32,290 bases of DNA from an uncultured Erysipelotrichaceae bacterium (GCA_944326095.1 CALVCO010000014.1:1-32290), one strand, 5' to 3'; counted from the stretch's first letter, positions 1 through 6,596 are shown. Numbers and translations: made by a program. Notes: generated from the letters alone by a model not told the origin.

Positions 1-240
1 ACATATATTTCCAAGCTGTATGGGAATAAATAAAAAATATATTCCTAACTATATAATGAGTTAGATTTTATAAAAGGTGTTAGACTCATGCCTGTACAGT
101 AATAAGTGAAACTATTTATTAGGATTAACTTTGTACAAAAGTTCAACTCTTTAATATGTTATATCCAATATCCTCTATTTATATGTTATTGGTGCGTATA
201 TTAAAAGAACCCCACGAATTCATTCGTGGGAGTTAGTCAG
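1..240 (+). mobile_element. Possible IS200/IS605-type element end (remnant)
   Basis: This stretch has no convincing gene. It contains a perfect 8-bp hairpin with a TTCA loop at 211-230 (CCCACGAA/TTCGTGGG), followed by AGTTAGTCAG. Subterminal hairpins of this kind are typical of IS200/IS605 ends and of the 3' part of TnpB guide RNAs. Upstream, GTACA (about 96-100) can pair with TGTAC near 132-136, enclosing an AATAA/TTATT pair, so a folded RNA is plausible. An open frame enters from the left edge and stops at 31-33, but it is too short to identify. The mobile-element reading is inference from shape only. A plain terminator is the main alternative. Confidence 0.35.
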
Positions 241-271
241 AACCAAATATAAATAAGATGTTAGAAAAATT

Positions 272-320
272 AAAAAAAGCATAATATTTATTAAAATTGT
301 AAATAATCATTATGCTTTTT
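272..320 (+). terminator. Bidirectional terminator-like hairpin
   Basis: A long bulged stem pairs AAAAAGCATAAT with ATTATGCTTTTT and is extended inward by AATATTTATT/AAATAAT pairing. A-tracts and T-tracts flank both sides, so it could stop transcription in either direction. It separates the left-edge material from the first gene. Confidence 0.5.
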
Positions 321-323
321 ACA

Positions 324-352
324 TTGGTTTTGTTTGGAAATTATTGTACAAT
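324..352 (+). promoter_or_regulatory. Promoter for the small membrane protein gene
   Basis: TTGGTT at 324-329 and TACAAT at 347-352 are separated by 17 bases, a good match to a housekeeping sigma factor promoter. The start codon follows at 372. Confidence 0.5.
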
Positions 353-371
353 ATTTTAATGAGGTAAGATT

Positions 372-875
372 ATGCGTGAAATAGATAAAAATGAAATTTG
401 TAATGTAGTACACAAAGTTAAATATAGACCTAATACAGAAATATATGCTGCTTTAATATTAGGTATATTATTTTTATTAGTACCATTATGGTTTATTAAA
501 TTTATAGGAGTTATTTCCTTAATTATTGGAATAATTGCATTTATTAAATTAAAAGATCATGTAACTATGGAGATAGCGAAAGATCGTGTTTATATTCATC
601 AAGATGATAAAATTGAAGAGGTACTTTTTGATGAAATAAAAGTATGGGAAGCTAAAGGTAATGGACAAAGTATTGGTAATATTACTTTTATCTTACAAGA
701 TGATCAAATGGTAGTTGTGAATACTTATCAACCTGAAAAGGCTAATGCTTTATTGAGTAAATATATTAGACAAAAAGAAAAAAGTGAAAAGGCAATTGAA
801 GATCGTAAAATTACTCATAAAGTTGAATTAAGTTTTACCCAAAAAATTAAATTATTATTTTCTAGAAATAAGTAG
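372..875 (+). CDS. Small membrane protein with PH-like cytoplasmic domain
   Basis: I do not recognise a named family. The 167-residue protein has a short charged N-terminus, then two hydrophobic segments at about residues 24-43 and 44-60 that likely form a membrane hairpin. A soluble domain of alternating strands follows (about 65-125), resembling the bacterial PH-like domains found after such hairpins. The last 40 residues are charged and helical. GAGGT at 361-365 precedes the ATG. The gene stands alone between its own promoter and a terminator that begins at its stop codon. A function at the membrane surface is all that can be inferred. Confidence 0.7.
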   Translation: MREIDKNEICNVVHKVKYRPNTEIYAALILGILFLLVPLWFIKFIGVISLIIGIIAFIKLKDHVTMEIAKDRVYIHQDDKIEEVLFDEIKVWEAKGNGQSIGNITFILQDDQMVVVNTYQPEKANALLSKYIRQKEKSEKAIEDRKITHKVELSFTQKIKLLFSRNK

Positions 876-900
876 GATGAGTTTTTCATCCTTTTATTTT
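875..900 (+). terminator. Rho-independent terminator
   Basis: GGATGA (875-880) pairs with TCATCC (886-891), followed by a T-rich tract. The first stem base is the last base of the upstream stop codon. Confidence 0.8.
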
Positions 901-926
901 GACTTTTTTAAGGATAGTAATAAAAT
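899..926 (+). promoter_or_regulatory. Promoter of the PII-like/antiporter operon
   Basis: TTGACT at 899-904 and TAAAAT at 921-926 with 16 bases between. It lies directly after the terminator and ahead of the GAAGGGG ribosome site for the gene at 950. Confidence 0.5.
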
Positions 927-949
927 AATAAAGGAAAGAAGGGGAAAAA

Positions 950-1288
950 ATGAAGTGTTTATTTATTGTATTAAATGATACAGAAAAATTAGATGGATTA
1001 TTAGAATCTTTAGGCAATAATGGAATTAAGGGAGCTACAGTAGTAGAGTCTACAGGTATGGCTCATAGATTGATTAATAATGATTATTCTACACGTTTTC
1101 TTGGATCTTTAAGATCAGTATTAAATCCTGAAAGAGAAACAAACTATACTATCTTTATGGTATTAAATGATGAAGATATTGATATAGCTAAAAAAGCTAT
1201 AAAAGATGTATTAGGAGATATCAATGAACCAGATACGGCTATTATCTTTAGTATGCCTGTTGATTTTGTTGAAGGAGTTAGAATTTAA
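950..1288 (+). CDS. PII-like small signalling protein
   Basis: The 112-residue protein has the length and strand-helix-strand pattern of a ferredoxin-like PII fold. Strand 1 is MKCLFIVLND, then a helix with a glycine-rich turn (GNNGIKG, where PII proteins carry G-[IV]-x-G-[AM]-T). The variable loop follows (about residues 45-65), then the strand TIFMVLND and a helix ending near IKDVLGD. The classical T-loop tyrosine context and the PII signature sequences are absent, so it is PII-like, not a GlnB/GlnK orthologue. Its stop codon is 2 bases before the antiporter start, so the two are surely co-expressed. PII-like proteins next to transporters usually bind a nucleotide or ion and gate the transporter; that role here is inference. 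A strong GAAGGGG ribosome site precedes the ATG. Confidence 0.65.
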   Translation: MKCLFIVLNDTEKLDGLLESLGNNGIKGATVVESTGMAHRLINNDYSTRFLGSLRSVLNPERETNYTIFMVLNDEDIDIAKKAIKDVLGDINEPDTAIIFSMPVDFVEGVRI

Positions 1289-1290
1289 AA

Positions 1291-2472
1291 ATGATGGATA
1301 TTATTCATAATTCAATGTTTCTTCAATGTGCGATTATTTTTATTACAGGTTTGGTATTTAGTAAATTAGCTAAATTGGTTAAATTACCTGCAGTAACTGG
1401 TTATCTAGTTGGTGGTTTAATTTTAGGTCCATATATTTTAAATTTTGTTACTTTAGAAAGTGTTGAAACTTTAGCTATTTTTTCAGATATAGCTTTAGCA
1501 TTTATCGCTTTTAATATAGGTAGTGAATTTAAAATTAGTTATTTTAAAAAGGTTGGAGTAGCACCTATTGTTATAGCTTGTTTAGAAAGTTTATTTGCTG
1601 TTTTATTTGTTTTAGCAGTTTTATTATTAACTAATCATGAATTAAGATTTAGTTTAATGCTTTCAGCTATAGCTGCAGCAACCGCTCCAGCAGCAACCAT
1701 CATGGTAATTAAACAATATCGTGCAAATGGTCCAGTTACTAAGACTTTATTAAGTGTTGTAGCTATTGATGATGCGACAGCTTTGATTTTATTTGGTTTT
1801 GCACTTGCGATTACCAATAGCTTATCTAATGGAAGTGGTAATTTATTATTAATGTTGCTTGATCCTATTATTGAATTATTAGTTTCATTTATTTTAGGTG
1901 GAGTATTAAGCTTTGTTTTATCTTATTTAATTAGATTTTTTAAAGATGATTTAAGAGTACCTTTGATTGTTGCAACATTATTGCTTACTTTAGGTTTATC
2001 TGAAGTATTTGGAGCATCTTCTTTGATGGTATGTATGGTTATGGGTGCTTTATTTTGTAATTTATCAAATGAAGCTGATAAGACTATGAATATTATTGAT
2101 GGTATTACTCCTTCATTATTTATGATGTTTTTTGTCTTAAGTGGTGCAGAATTAAATGTAGGTATATTGCCTTCAATTGGTTTGGTTGGTATCATTTATG
2201 TAGTATTTAGAGTTGTTGGTAAATATGTTGGTGCTTATGTAGGTGCTAAAATGTCTCATGCTAGTGAAAATGTTTGTCGTTATATTGGTCCTTGTTTGAT
2301 TCCACAAGCAGGAGTAGCAATTGGTTTATCATTAGTTGCAGAAAATATGGTTCCAGAATTTGGTTCAACTATTCGTGCAGTTATTTTATGTGGTACTTTA
2401 ATTTATGAATTAATTGGACCATTTGTTACTAAGAAAACTTTGATAATGGCTAAAGAAATTAAAGAGGTTTAA
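1291..2472 (+). CDS. Cation:proton antiporter, CPA2 family
   Basis: This is an integral membrane protein of 393 residues with about 12 hydrophobic segments. It matches the membrane domain of the CPA2 (KefB/NapA-like) antiporters that exchange Na+ or K+ for protons. The core features are visible: an unwound-helix region rich in Ala/Thr/Pro (AAATAPAATIMVIKQY) and the ion-binding double aspartate in VVAIDDATALILFGF. No C-terminal RCK/TrkA-N domain is present, unlike KefB and KefC; the separate PII-like gene just upstream may supply the regulatory function instead. Translation can start at 1291 or 1294. The esterase gene starts one base after its stop codon. Substrate ion cannot be told from sequence. 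Confidence 0.85.
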   Translation: MMDIIHNSMFLQCAIIFITGLVFSKLAKLVKLPAVTGYLVGGLILGPYILNFVTLESVETLAIFSDIALAFIAFNIGSEFKISYFKKVGVAPIVIACLESLFAVLFVLAVLLLTNHELRFSLMLSAIAAATAPAATIMVIKQYRANGPVTKTLLSVVAIDDATALILFGFALAITNSLSNGSGNLLLMLLDPIIELLVSFILGGVLSFVLSYLIRFFKDDLRVPLIVATLLLTLGLSEVFGASSLMVCMVMGALFCNLSNEADKTMNIIDGITPSLFMMFFVLSGAELNVGILPSIGLVGIIYVVFRVVGKYVGAYVGAKMSHASENVCRYIGPCLIPQAGVAIGLSLVAENMVPEFGSTIRAVILCGTLIYELIGPFVTKKTLIMAKEIKEV

Positions 2473-2473
2473 G

Positions 2474-3226
2474 ATGATTATTAAAGAAGAAGTTTGGATT
2501 ACTCCTTATCAATTACCAAGAATGTTACACATCTATCTTCCTGATGATTTACAAGAAGATGAAAAATTACCAGTATTATATATGTTTGATGGTCATAATT
2601 TGTTTTATGATGAAGATGCAACATATGGAACTAGTTGGGGATTAAAAGATTATTTAGATAAGCATCATAATCGTTTGATGGTTGTAGGTTTAGAATGTAA
2701 TCATGAAGGTAATGAGAGATTGAGTGAATTTACACCTTATTCTTTTGATGATTATGATTATGGCTATATTGAAGAAAAAGGATTAGCTTTAATAGATTGG
2801 ATGATAAATGAATTAAAACCTTATATTGATGAAAATTATCCAACTAAAGCTGATCGTAATCATACTTATATTGGTGGATCAAGCATGGGTGGCTTAATGA
2901 GTTTATATATGATTATTAAACATTCAGATATATTCTCAAAAGCAGCTTGTGTTTCTTGTCATATTTATCCTTTATTTAAACAAATGCGTAAAGATCTTCG
3001 TACTAAGATGCATCCAAATACTACGGTATATATTAGTTGGGGTGGAAGAGAATATGGAAACAATCATATCTTAGCTACGGTTACTGATCAAAATTTACAA
3101 ATTGTTCGTGCTTTATTGAAAAAACCACATGTTAAAGTAATTCCTTATGTATTTAAAAATCATAACCATTCTGAAAGTTCATGGCGTAAAGAATTACCAA
3201 TGTGGTTTAAAGAGTTAAAATTATAA
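2474..3226 (+). CDS. Alpha/beta hydrolase, esterase D-like
   Basis: The 250-residue protein is a putative serine esterase of the IroE/esterase-D type. It begins with a beta-sheet region (PVLYMFDGHNLF), which supplies the oxyanion side. The nucleophile elbow GSSMG has serine at about residue 137, within GGSSMGG. A histidine-rich segment near residues 230-236 (NHNHSESSW) would supply the catalytic His. There is no signal peptide, so it is cytoplasmic. It is the third gene of the PII-like/antiporter operon, with a 1-base gap, and a terminator follows. The natural substrate is unknown. The tight linkage to an ion antiporter is unexplained. Confidence 0.8.
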   Translation: MIIKEEVWITPYQLPRMLHIYLPDDLQEDEKLPVLYMFDGHNLFYDEDATYGTSWGLKDYLDKHHNRLMVVGLECNHEGNERLSEFTPYSFDDYDYGYIEEKGLALIDWMINELKPYIDENYPTKADRNHTYIGGSSMGGLMSLYMIIKHSDIFSKAACVSCHIYPLFKQMRKDLRTKMHPNTTVYISWGGREYGNNHILATVTDQNLQIVRALLKKPHVKVIPYVFKNHNHSESSWRKELPMWFKELKL

Positions 3227-3227
3227 C

Positions 3228-3272
3228 AAGGGTGTGTAGTCTTTTATTAGGTTTTATACCCACCCTTTTTTT
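3228..3272 (+). terminator. Rho-independent terminator
   Basis: AAGGGTG (3228-3234) pairs with CACCCTT (3261-3267), with further GTA/TAC pairing inside and a seven-T run at 3266-3272. It ends the antiporter operon and may also stop minus-strand transcription from the genes that end at 3312. Confidence 0.75.
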
Positions 3273-3311
3273 GTTGTAATAAATTATATTTTAATTTGTT
3301 TATATAAATAA

Positions 3312-3740
3312 TTATCTAGGTTCACCGTATTCTCTTTTCATAGCTTTGATAGATACAATCCACTGTTTACCAAATTTGCATACATCTATTCCATTTATTA
3401 GTTTTCCATAAGATATTGCTTTTCTTAATGTACTTTCGTTTAAATGCCAAATCTCTGTTGCATCACTTAATGCCATTAAATCATCAAAAGGAGTTGTAAT
3501 AGTTTTACCATTTTCATACAATTCATCACAAGATAAGTCAATATAATCGTTCCATATGATACCATAACCACCTTTATCAACACTTACTTCATTAAAAAGT
3601 TTCACATTTTTTAGTTCGTTGAAAATAGGCCATTTTATAAATAATGGTTTAACATCATATATTTTCGTTATACCTTCTGCAAATATTATAGATAATTTAT
3701 AATCGTTAAGTGGATTTACTGATTTTATTTTGTGAAACAT
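3312..3740 (-). CDS. DUF2442 protein with C-terminal helix-turn-helix
   Basis: The 142-residue protein has two parts. Residues 1-80 match DUF2442: it opens with an IKSVNPLNDYKL strand, then a YDVKPLF segment and the ILWND/DLSCDELY end. Residues about 87-139 form a predicted helix-turn-helix of the excisionase/MerR-like kind (TEIWHLNESTLRKAI, then FGKQWIVSIKAMKREYG). DUF2442 and DUF4160 genes are commonly neighbours and have been suggested as toxin-antitoxin-like pairs. The HTH makes this the likely DNA-binding antitoxin/autorepressor partner. A perfect AAGGAGG ribosome site overlaps the stop of the re-framed DUF4160 tail, so translation of the two is coupled. The functional pairing is inference. 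Confidence 0.75.
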   Translation of the reverse strand: MFHKIKSVNPLNDYKLSIIFAEGITKIYDVKPLFIKWPIFNELKNVKLFNEVSVDKGGYGIIWNDYIDLSCDELYENGKTITTPFDDLMALSDATEIWHLNESTLRKAISYGKLINGIDVCKFGKQWIVSIKAMKREYGEPR

Positions 3741-3752
3741 ATTTGTTCCTCC

Positions 3753-3807
3753 TTATTCTAATGGTGCTAATTTTTTAAATTCTTGAGTTTCCCACATTAT
3801 TAATAAA
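3753..3807 (-). pseudogene. Detached C-terminal tail of the DUF4160 gene
   Basis: Reading the minus strand one base back after the seven-A run at 3808-3814 gives a continuous frame, LLIMWETQEFKKLAPLE-stop. This matches the usual DUF4160 C-terminus (helix, Trp-Glu, then a Pro-Leu-Glu end) and stops at 3753-3755, overlapping the ribosome site of the DUF2442-HTH gene. Adding the tail would restore a protein of about 85 residues, the family's usual size. The coding frame of this tail is in a different phase from the upstream part. Confidence 0.65.
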
Positions 3808-4009
3808 TTTTTTTATTAATTTGTAACCATTCTCCTACTAATGCTAAAGCTTTTGTAGGTAACGACCCCTCTAAAACTATACCATTTTCTATACATATTG
3901 CAGCCATGTCATCACCATATATAGCATGAATATGTGGGGGATTATGTTCGGCTTGTTGGAAATACATTCTAATTACAATTCCATAAAAACGTGATATTAC
4001 CGGCATCAT
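3800..4009 (-). CDS. DUF4160 protein, frameshifted near its C-terminus
   Basis: The open frame encodes 69 residues: MMPVISRFYGIVIRMYF, then NPPHIHAIYGDDMAAICIENG and a GSLPTKALALVGEW helix. These are the hallmarks of DUF4160, in particular the NPPHxH motif. The family usually starts MP-x-I, so the second ATG (4006) is the likelier start; AGGAGG lies 5 or 8 bases upstream. The frame stops early at 3800-3802, straight after a seven-A run, and the missing end is found in another phase downstream. This may be a true mutation, a slippage-regulated gene, or an assembly indel. It is the first gene of a two-gene unit behind a palindromic operator, the putative toxin-like partner of the DUF2442-HTH protein. 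Confidence 0.7.
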   Translation of the reverse strand: MMPVISRFYGIVIRMYFQQAEHNPPHIHAIYGDDMAAICIENGIVLEGSLPTKALALVGEWLQINKKIY

Positions 4010-4034
4010 TTTGACCTCCTAAAAATACAGTATA

Positions 4035-4063
4035 ATAATATCACGGTGACGTGATAAAATCAA
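4035..4063 (-). promoter_or_regulatory. Promoter and palindromic operator of the DUF4160/DUF2442 pair
   Basis: On the minus strand TTGATT (4058-4063) and TATTAT (4035-4040) are 17 bases apart. The spacer is almost filled by the perfect inverted repeat TATCACG-GTGA-CGTGATA (4039-4056). A further half-site CGTGATA lies inside the start of the gene at 3990-3996. Such placement would let a bound repressor block RNA polymerase directly, as in autoregulated toxin-antitoxin operons. The HTH protein encoded downstream is the natural candidate repressor (inference). Confidence 0.65.
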
Positions 4064-4080
4064 TTTTTTTATTTTTTATA

Positions 4081-4962
4081 TTAATATGTATTTGTTAGTC
4101 GATAGCCATTACCTTCATCTACTAATTCAATACGATAGATTTGTGGCATAATGTCATCTTGATAACCAGCAGCCAAGTCAATTAATAATCTATTATCTTC
4201 ATAACTTGTAGCGATAATATATGAAGTATTATAAGGTATACCAGTGCTGATTGAAGAACTTGTATCACTAGCATATAGTTTTCCATTTTCTTCTAAATAG
4301 ATAGGATTTTCTTGATAGAAGGCAATATCATATAAAGTATTTAAGTAATCTTGAGTAAATACATTTTCTGCTACACTTTTAATTTGATCAATAGAATTAT
4401 ATTCAGCAACTTCAAAATAATTTTCATTAGTTGGATGTTGATCACCTAAGGTTATTCCTGAAGCGTATAATAGATTGATTGCTAATTCTTGTTCATTTAA
4501 TAGATTGTCTAAAAGTTCTTTTTCTTGTGCAAAGTTTGGATCATCTTTAGTAATTTGTTCGATATCTACTTGAAATGAATAATTGCTATCTAACCATATA
4601 CTATTTAATGGTTGATATAATTGAAATTGCATACTATATTTATCATCGATTGGTAATGTATAAATATAGTCAGCATTACTTGCTACATTTTCTTCTTGAG
4701 TTAATTGATTAAAGTTTTCTACTGTTGGGAGGGTACCAACTTCAATTGGTAAAGTTGGTAGGGTGGTACTATATTGTTGTTGGATATCATTGATTTGATT
4801 GTTATTGTAGGTTGATGTGCATTCATTAATCATTATTATAATTTTTTCTTCATCAGAAACAGGATCGGCAGTTACTTCTCTACCGAATTCATCATATTTT
4901 TTTTGACTTGCACAACCTATTAACATAAAAGCTAATAGTGCAAATATTATTAATTTTTTCAT
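4081..4962 (-). CDS. Putative lipoprotein of unknown function
   Basis: The 293-residue protein starts with a lipoprotein signal: KK, a hydrophobic stretch, and a lipobox LIGC with the acylated cysteine at residue 17. The mature part is acidic, rich in Asn, Gln, Tyr and Thr, with no repeated motif or catalytic signature I can name. It should be anchored on the outer face of the membrane. Its promoter is back-to-back with that of the serS leader. No clear terminator separates it from the DUF4160 promoter at 4063, so readthrough into that pair is possible. The ribosome site before the ATG is weak. Function unknown. Confidence 0.75.
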   Translation of the reverse strand: MKKLIIFALLAFMLIGCASQKKYDEFGREVTADPVSDEEKIIIMINECTSTYNNNQINDIQQQYSTTLPTLPIEVGTLPTVENFNQLTQEENVASNADYIYTLPIDDKYSMQFQLYQPLNSIWLDSNYSFQVDIEQITKDDPNFAQEKELLDNLLNEQELAINLLYASGITLGDQHPTNENYFEVAEYNSIDQIKSVAENVFTQDYLNTLYDIAFYQENPIYLEENGKLYASDTSSSISTGIPYNTSYIIATSYEDNRLLIDLAAGYQDDIMPQIYRIELVDEGNGYRLTNTY

Positions 4963-4987
4963 AAGTTAAGTTCACTTTCTTGAGTAA

Positions 4988-5017
4988 ATTATATAACTTT
5001 TTACAATAACTTGACAA
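4988..5017 (-). promoter_or_regulatory. Promoter of the lipoprotein gene
   Basis: On the minus strand TTGTCA (5012-5017) and TATAAT (4988-4993) are 18 bases apart. The -35 box is almost the same bases, read on the other strand, as the serS -35 box at 5011-5016, so the two promoters are back-to-back and may compete for polymerase. Confidence 0.6.
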
Positions 5018-5039
5018 ACTATTTTCTTTATTGTTTAAT
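5011..5039 (+). promoter_or_regulatory. Promoter of the serS T-box leader
   Basis: A consensus TTGACA at 5011-5016 and TTTAAT at 5034-5039 with 17 bases between. Transcription would start near 5046, just before the first T-box stem. Confidence 0.7.
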
Positions 5040-5185
5040 ATCAATGTTAAAGCGTTGAAGAGACTAAGTAAATCATGATATTTTAAAGAGAAATCATGGC
5101 TGGTGTGAATGATTAAATTAGTGATTGAAATCTATCTCGGAGTGAAAGATAAAACTTTCCGGTTACAGCCGTTATTGTTTGAGTG

Positions 5186-5215
5186 ATTATAATGTTTCAC
5201 GTGAAACATTATAAT
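5186..5215. promoter_or_regulatory. parS: parS site (ParB/Spo0J binding) within the T-box leader
   Basis: TGTTTCACGTGAAACA at 5193-5208 matches the 16-bp parS consensus of chromosomal ParB/Spo0J proteins exactly. Here the symmetry extends to 30 bp, flanked by ATTATAA on each side. ParB loads at parS to organise the origin region and recruit SMC. Being transcribed, the same bases also form the hairpin just before the T-box antiterminator. Confidence 0.9.
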
Positions 5216-5233
5216 AATTAGGGTGGCAACACG

Positions 5234-5264
5234 AGATATCGTCCCTTTGGGTGATATCTTTTTT
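5234..5264 (+). terminator. T-box attenuator terminator
   Basis: AGATATC-gt-CCC (5234-5245) pairs with GGG-t-GATATCT (5249-5259), followed by a T run. It is the alternative to the antiterminator formed by the T-box core, so it forms when tRNA-Ser is charged. Confidence 0.9.
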
Positions 5265-5282
5265 ATTTAATATGGAGGTTAT

Positions 5283-6569
5283 ATGTTAGATATTAAATTA
5301 GTAAGAGAAAATCCAGAATTAGTAAAAGAAAACATCAAGAAAAAATTTCAAGACGAAAAATTACCTTTAGTAGATGAAGTTATTGAACTTGACCAAAAGT
5401 ATCGTGCATCTAAAGCTCGTGGAGATGAATTACGTGCTATGCGCAATAAAGTCTCTAAAGAAATTGGTATGTATATGGGTAAAAAGATGTTAGCTGAAGC
5501 AGAAGAAGCTAAAAAGAAAGTAGCTGATATTGCAGATGAGTTAAAAGCTTTAGAAGAAAGTGAAAATACCCTTCAAGAAGAAATTAAACAAAGAATGTTA
5601 GTTATTCCAAATATCATTGATCCTTCAGTTCCAATTGGTAAAGATGACAGTGAAAATGTTGAAGTACAAAGATATGGTGAACCAAAGGTTCCTGCATATG
5701 AAATTCCTTATCATGCAGATATCATTAATTCTTTCAATGGCATGGATAAAGATGCTGCAGGAAGAACAAGTGGACAAGGTTTCTATTATTTATTAGGAGA
5801 TATTGCTAGATTACATGAAGCTATGTTAGCTTATGGTCGTGATTATATGATTGAGAAAGGTTTTACTTATGCTATTCCTCCATTCATGATTCACGCTAAT
5901 GTAGTTGAAGGAGTTATGTCTTTCCCAGAAATGGAAGCAATGATGTATAAAATTGAGGGTGAAGACTTATACTTAATTGGGACTAGTGAACATTCTATGA
6001 TCGGTAAATTTAAAGATCAAATTATCAAAAAAGAAGAATTACCAATTACTATGACTTCTTATTCTCCTTGCTTTAGAAAAGAAGGTGGATCTCATGGATT
6101 GGAAGAAAGAGGATTATATCGTGTTCATCAATTTGAAAAACAAGAGATGATTGTATTGTGTGAACCTGAACAATCTATGGATTGGTATGATAAAATGTGG
6201 CGTTATTCAGTTGAAATATTTACTAATATGAATATTCCTGTTCGTCAATTAGATTGTTGTTCAGGGGATCTTGCGGATTTAAAAGTTAAATCTTGTGATA
6301 TTGAAGCTTGGAGTCCTAGACAACAAAAATATTTTGAAGTATGTTCTTGTTCAAATTTAGGAGATGCACAAGCTAGAAGATTAGGAATAAGAGTTAAAGG
6401 TGAAAAAGGTAATTATTACTTGCATACTTTAAATAATACAGTAGTTGCTTCTCCTCGAGGCTTAATTGCTTTAATTGAAAATAATTATAATGAAGATGGA
6501 AGTATTGCTGTTCCTGAAGTGTTACGTCCTTATATGGGGGGTAAGGAAAAGTTAGTTCCTAAAAAATAA
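5283..6569 (+). CDS. serS: Serine--tRNA ligase
   Basis: SerRS charges tRNA-Ser (and tRNA-Sec) with serine in the cytoplasm. The 428-residue length is normal. Residues 1-110 form the long antiparallel coiled-coil arm, rich in Lys, Glu and Ala, that grips the tRNA. The catalytic class II core follows: TSEHSMIGKF near residues 235-245, the motif 2 region CFRKEGGSHGLEERGLYRVHQFEKQE (shown here only in name, residues about 263-288), and motif 3 near NNTVVASPRGLIALIENN (about 382-399). GGAGG sits 5 bases before the ATG. Expression is controlled by the T-box leader. parS sites lie on both sides of the gene. Confidence 0.97.
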   Translation: MLDIKLVRENPELVKENIKKKFQDEKLPLVDEVIELDQKYRASKARGDELRAMRNKVSKEIGMYMGKKMLAEAEEAKKKVADIADELKALEESENTLQEEIKQRMLVIPNIIDPSVPIGKDDSENVEVQRYGEPKVPAYEIPYHADIINSFNGMDKDAAGRTSGQGFYYLLGDIARLHEAMLAYGRDYMIEKGFTYAIPPFMIHANVVEGVMSFPEMEAMMYKIEGEDLYLIGTSEHSMIGKFKDQIIKKEELPITMTSYSPCFRKEGGSHGLEERGLYRVHQFEKQEMIVLCEPEQSMDWYDKMWRYSVEIFTNMNIPVRQLDCCSGDLADLKVKSCDIEAWSPRQQKYFEVCSCSNLGDAQARRLGIRVKGEKGNYYLHTLNNTVVASPRGLIALIENNYNEDGSIAVPEVLRPYMGGKEKLVPKK

Positions 6570-6585
6570 TGTTTCACGTGAAACA
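6570..6585. promoter_or_regulatory. parS: parS site directly after serS
   Basis: TGTTTCACGTGAAACA, an exact match to the chromosomal parS consensus, begins one base after the serS stop codon. Its centre is 1377 bp from the parS in the serS leader. Two exact 16-bp palindromes this close are not chance in AT-rich DNA. Confidence 0.9.
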
Positions 6586-6596
6586 AACAAAAACAT

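Larger units (their letters stand above)
5045..5264 (+). ncRNA. T-box leader of serS (uncharged tRNA-Ser sensor)
   Basis: This leader lets uncharged tRNA-Ser prevent termination ahead of serS. The hallmarks run in order. GAAGAGACTAAGTA opens stem I with its S-turn, and GGCTGGTG is the distal stem I loop motif. GTGATTGAAATCT is the returning strand, with TCT (5131-5133) as best candidate serine specifier codon. Small hairpins GAAAG/CTTTC and CGG/CCG follow. The T-box core AGGGTGGCAACACG (5220-5233) pairs with the tRNA acceptor end. The stem III position is occupied by a 30-bp perfect palindrome (5186-5215) that is also a parS site. The leader ends in the terminator at 5234-5264. Confidence 0.93.

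Noticed and set aside
1635-2195. Minus-strand frames inside the antiporter gene
   Set aside because: They are shadows of a strongly supported membrane-protein gene; their composition is that of its antisense.
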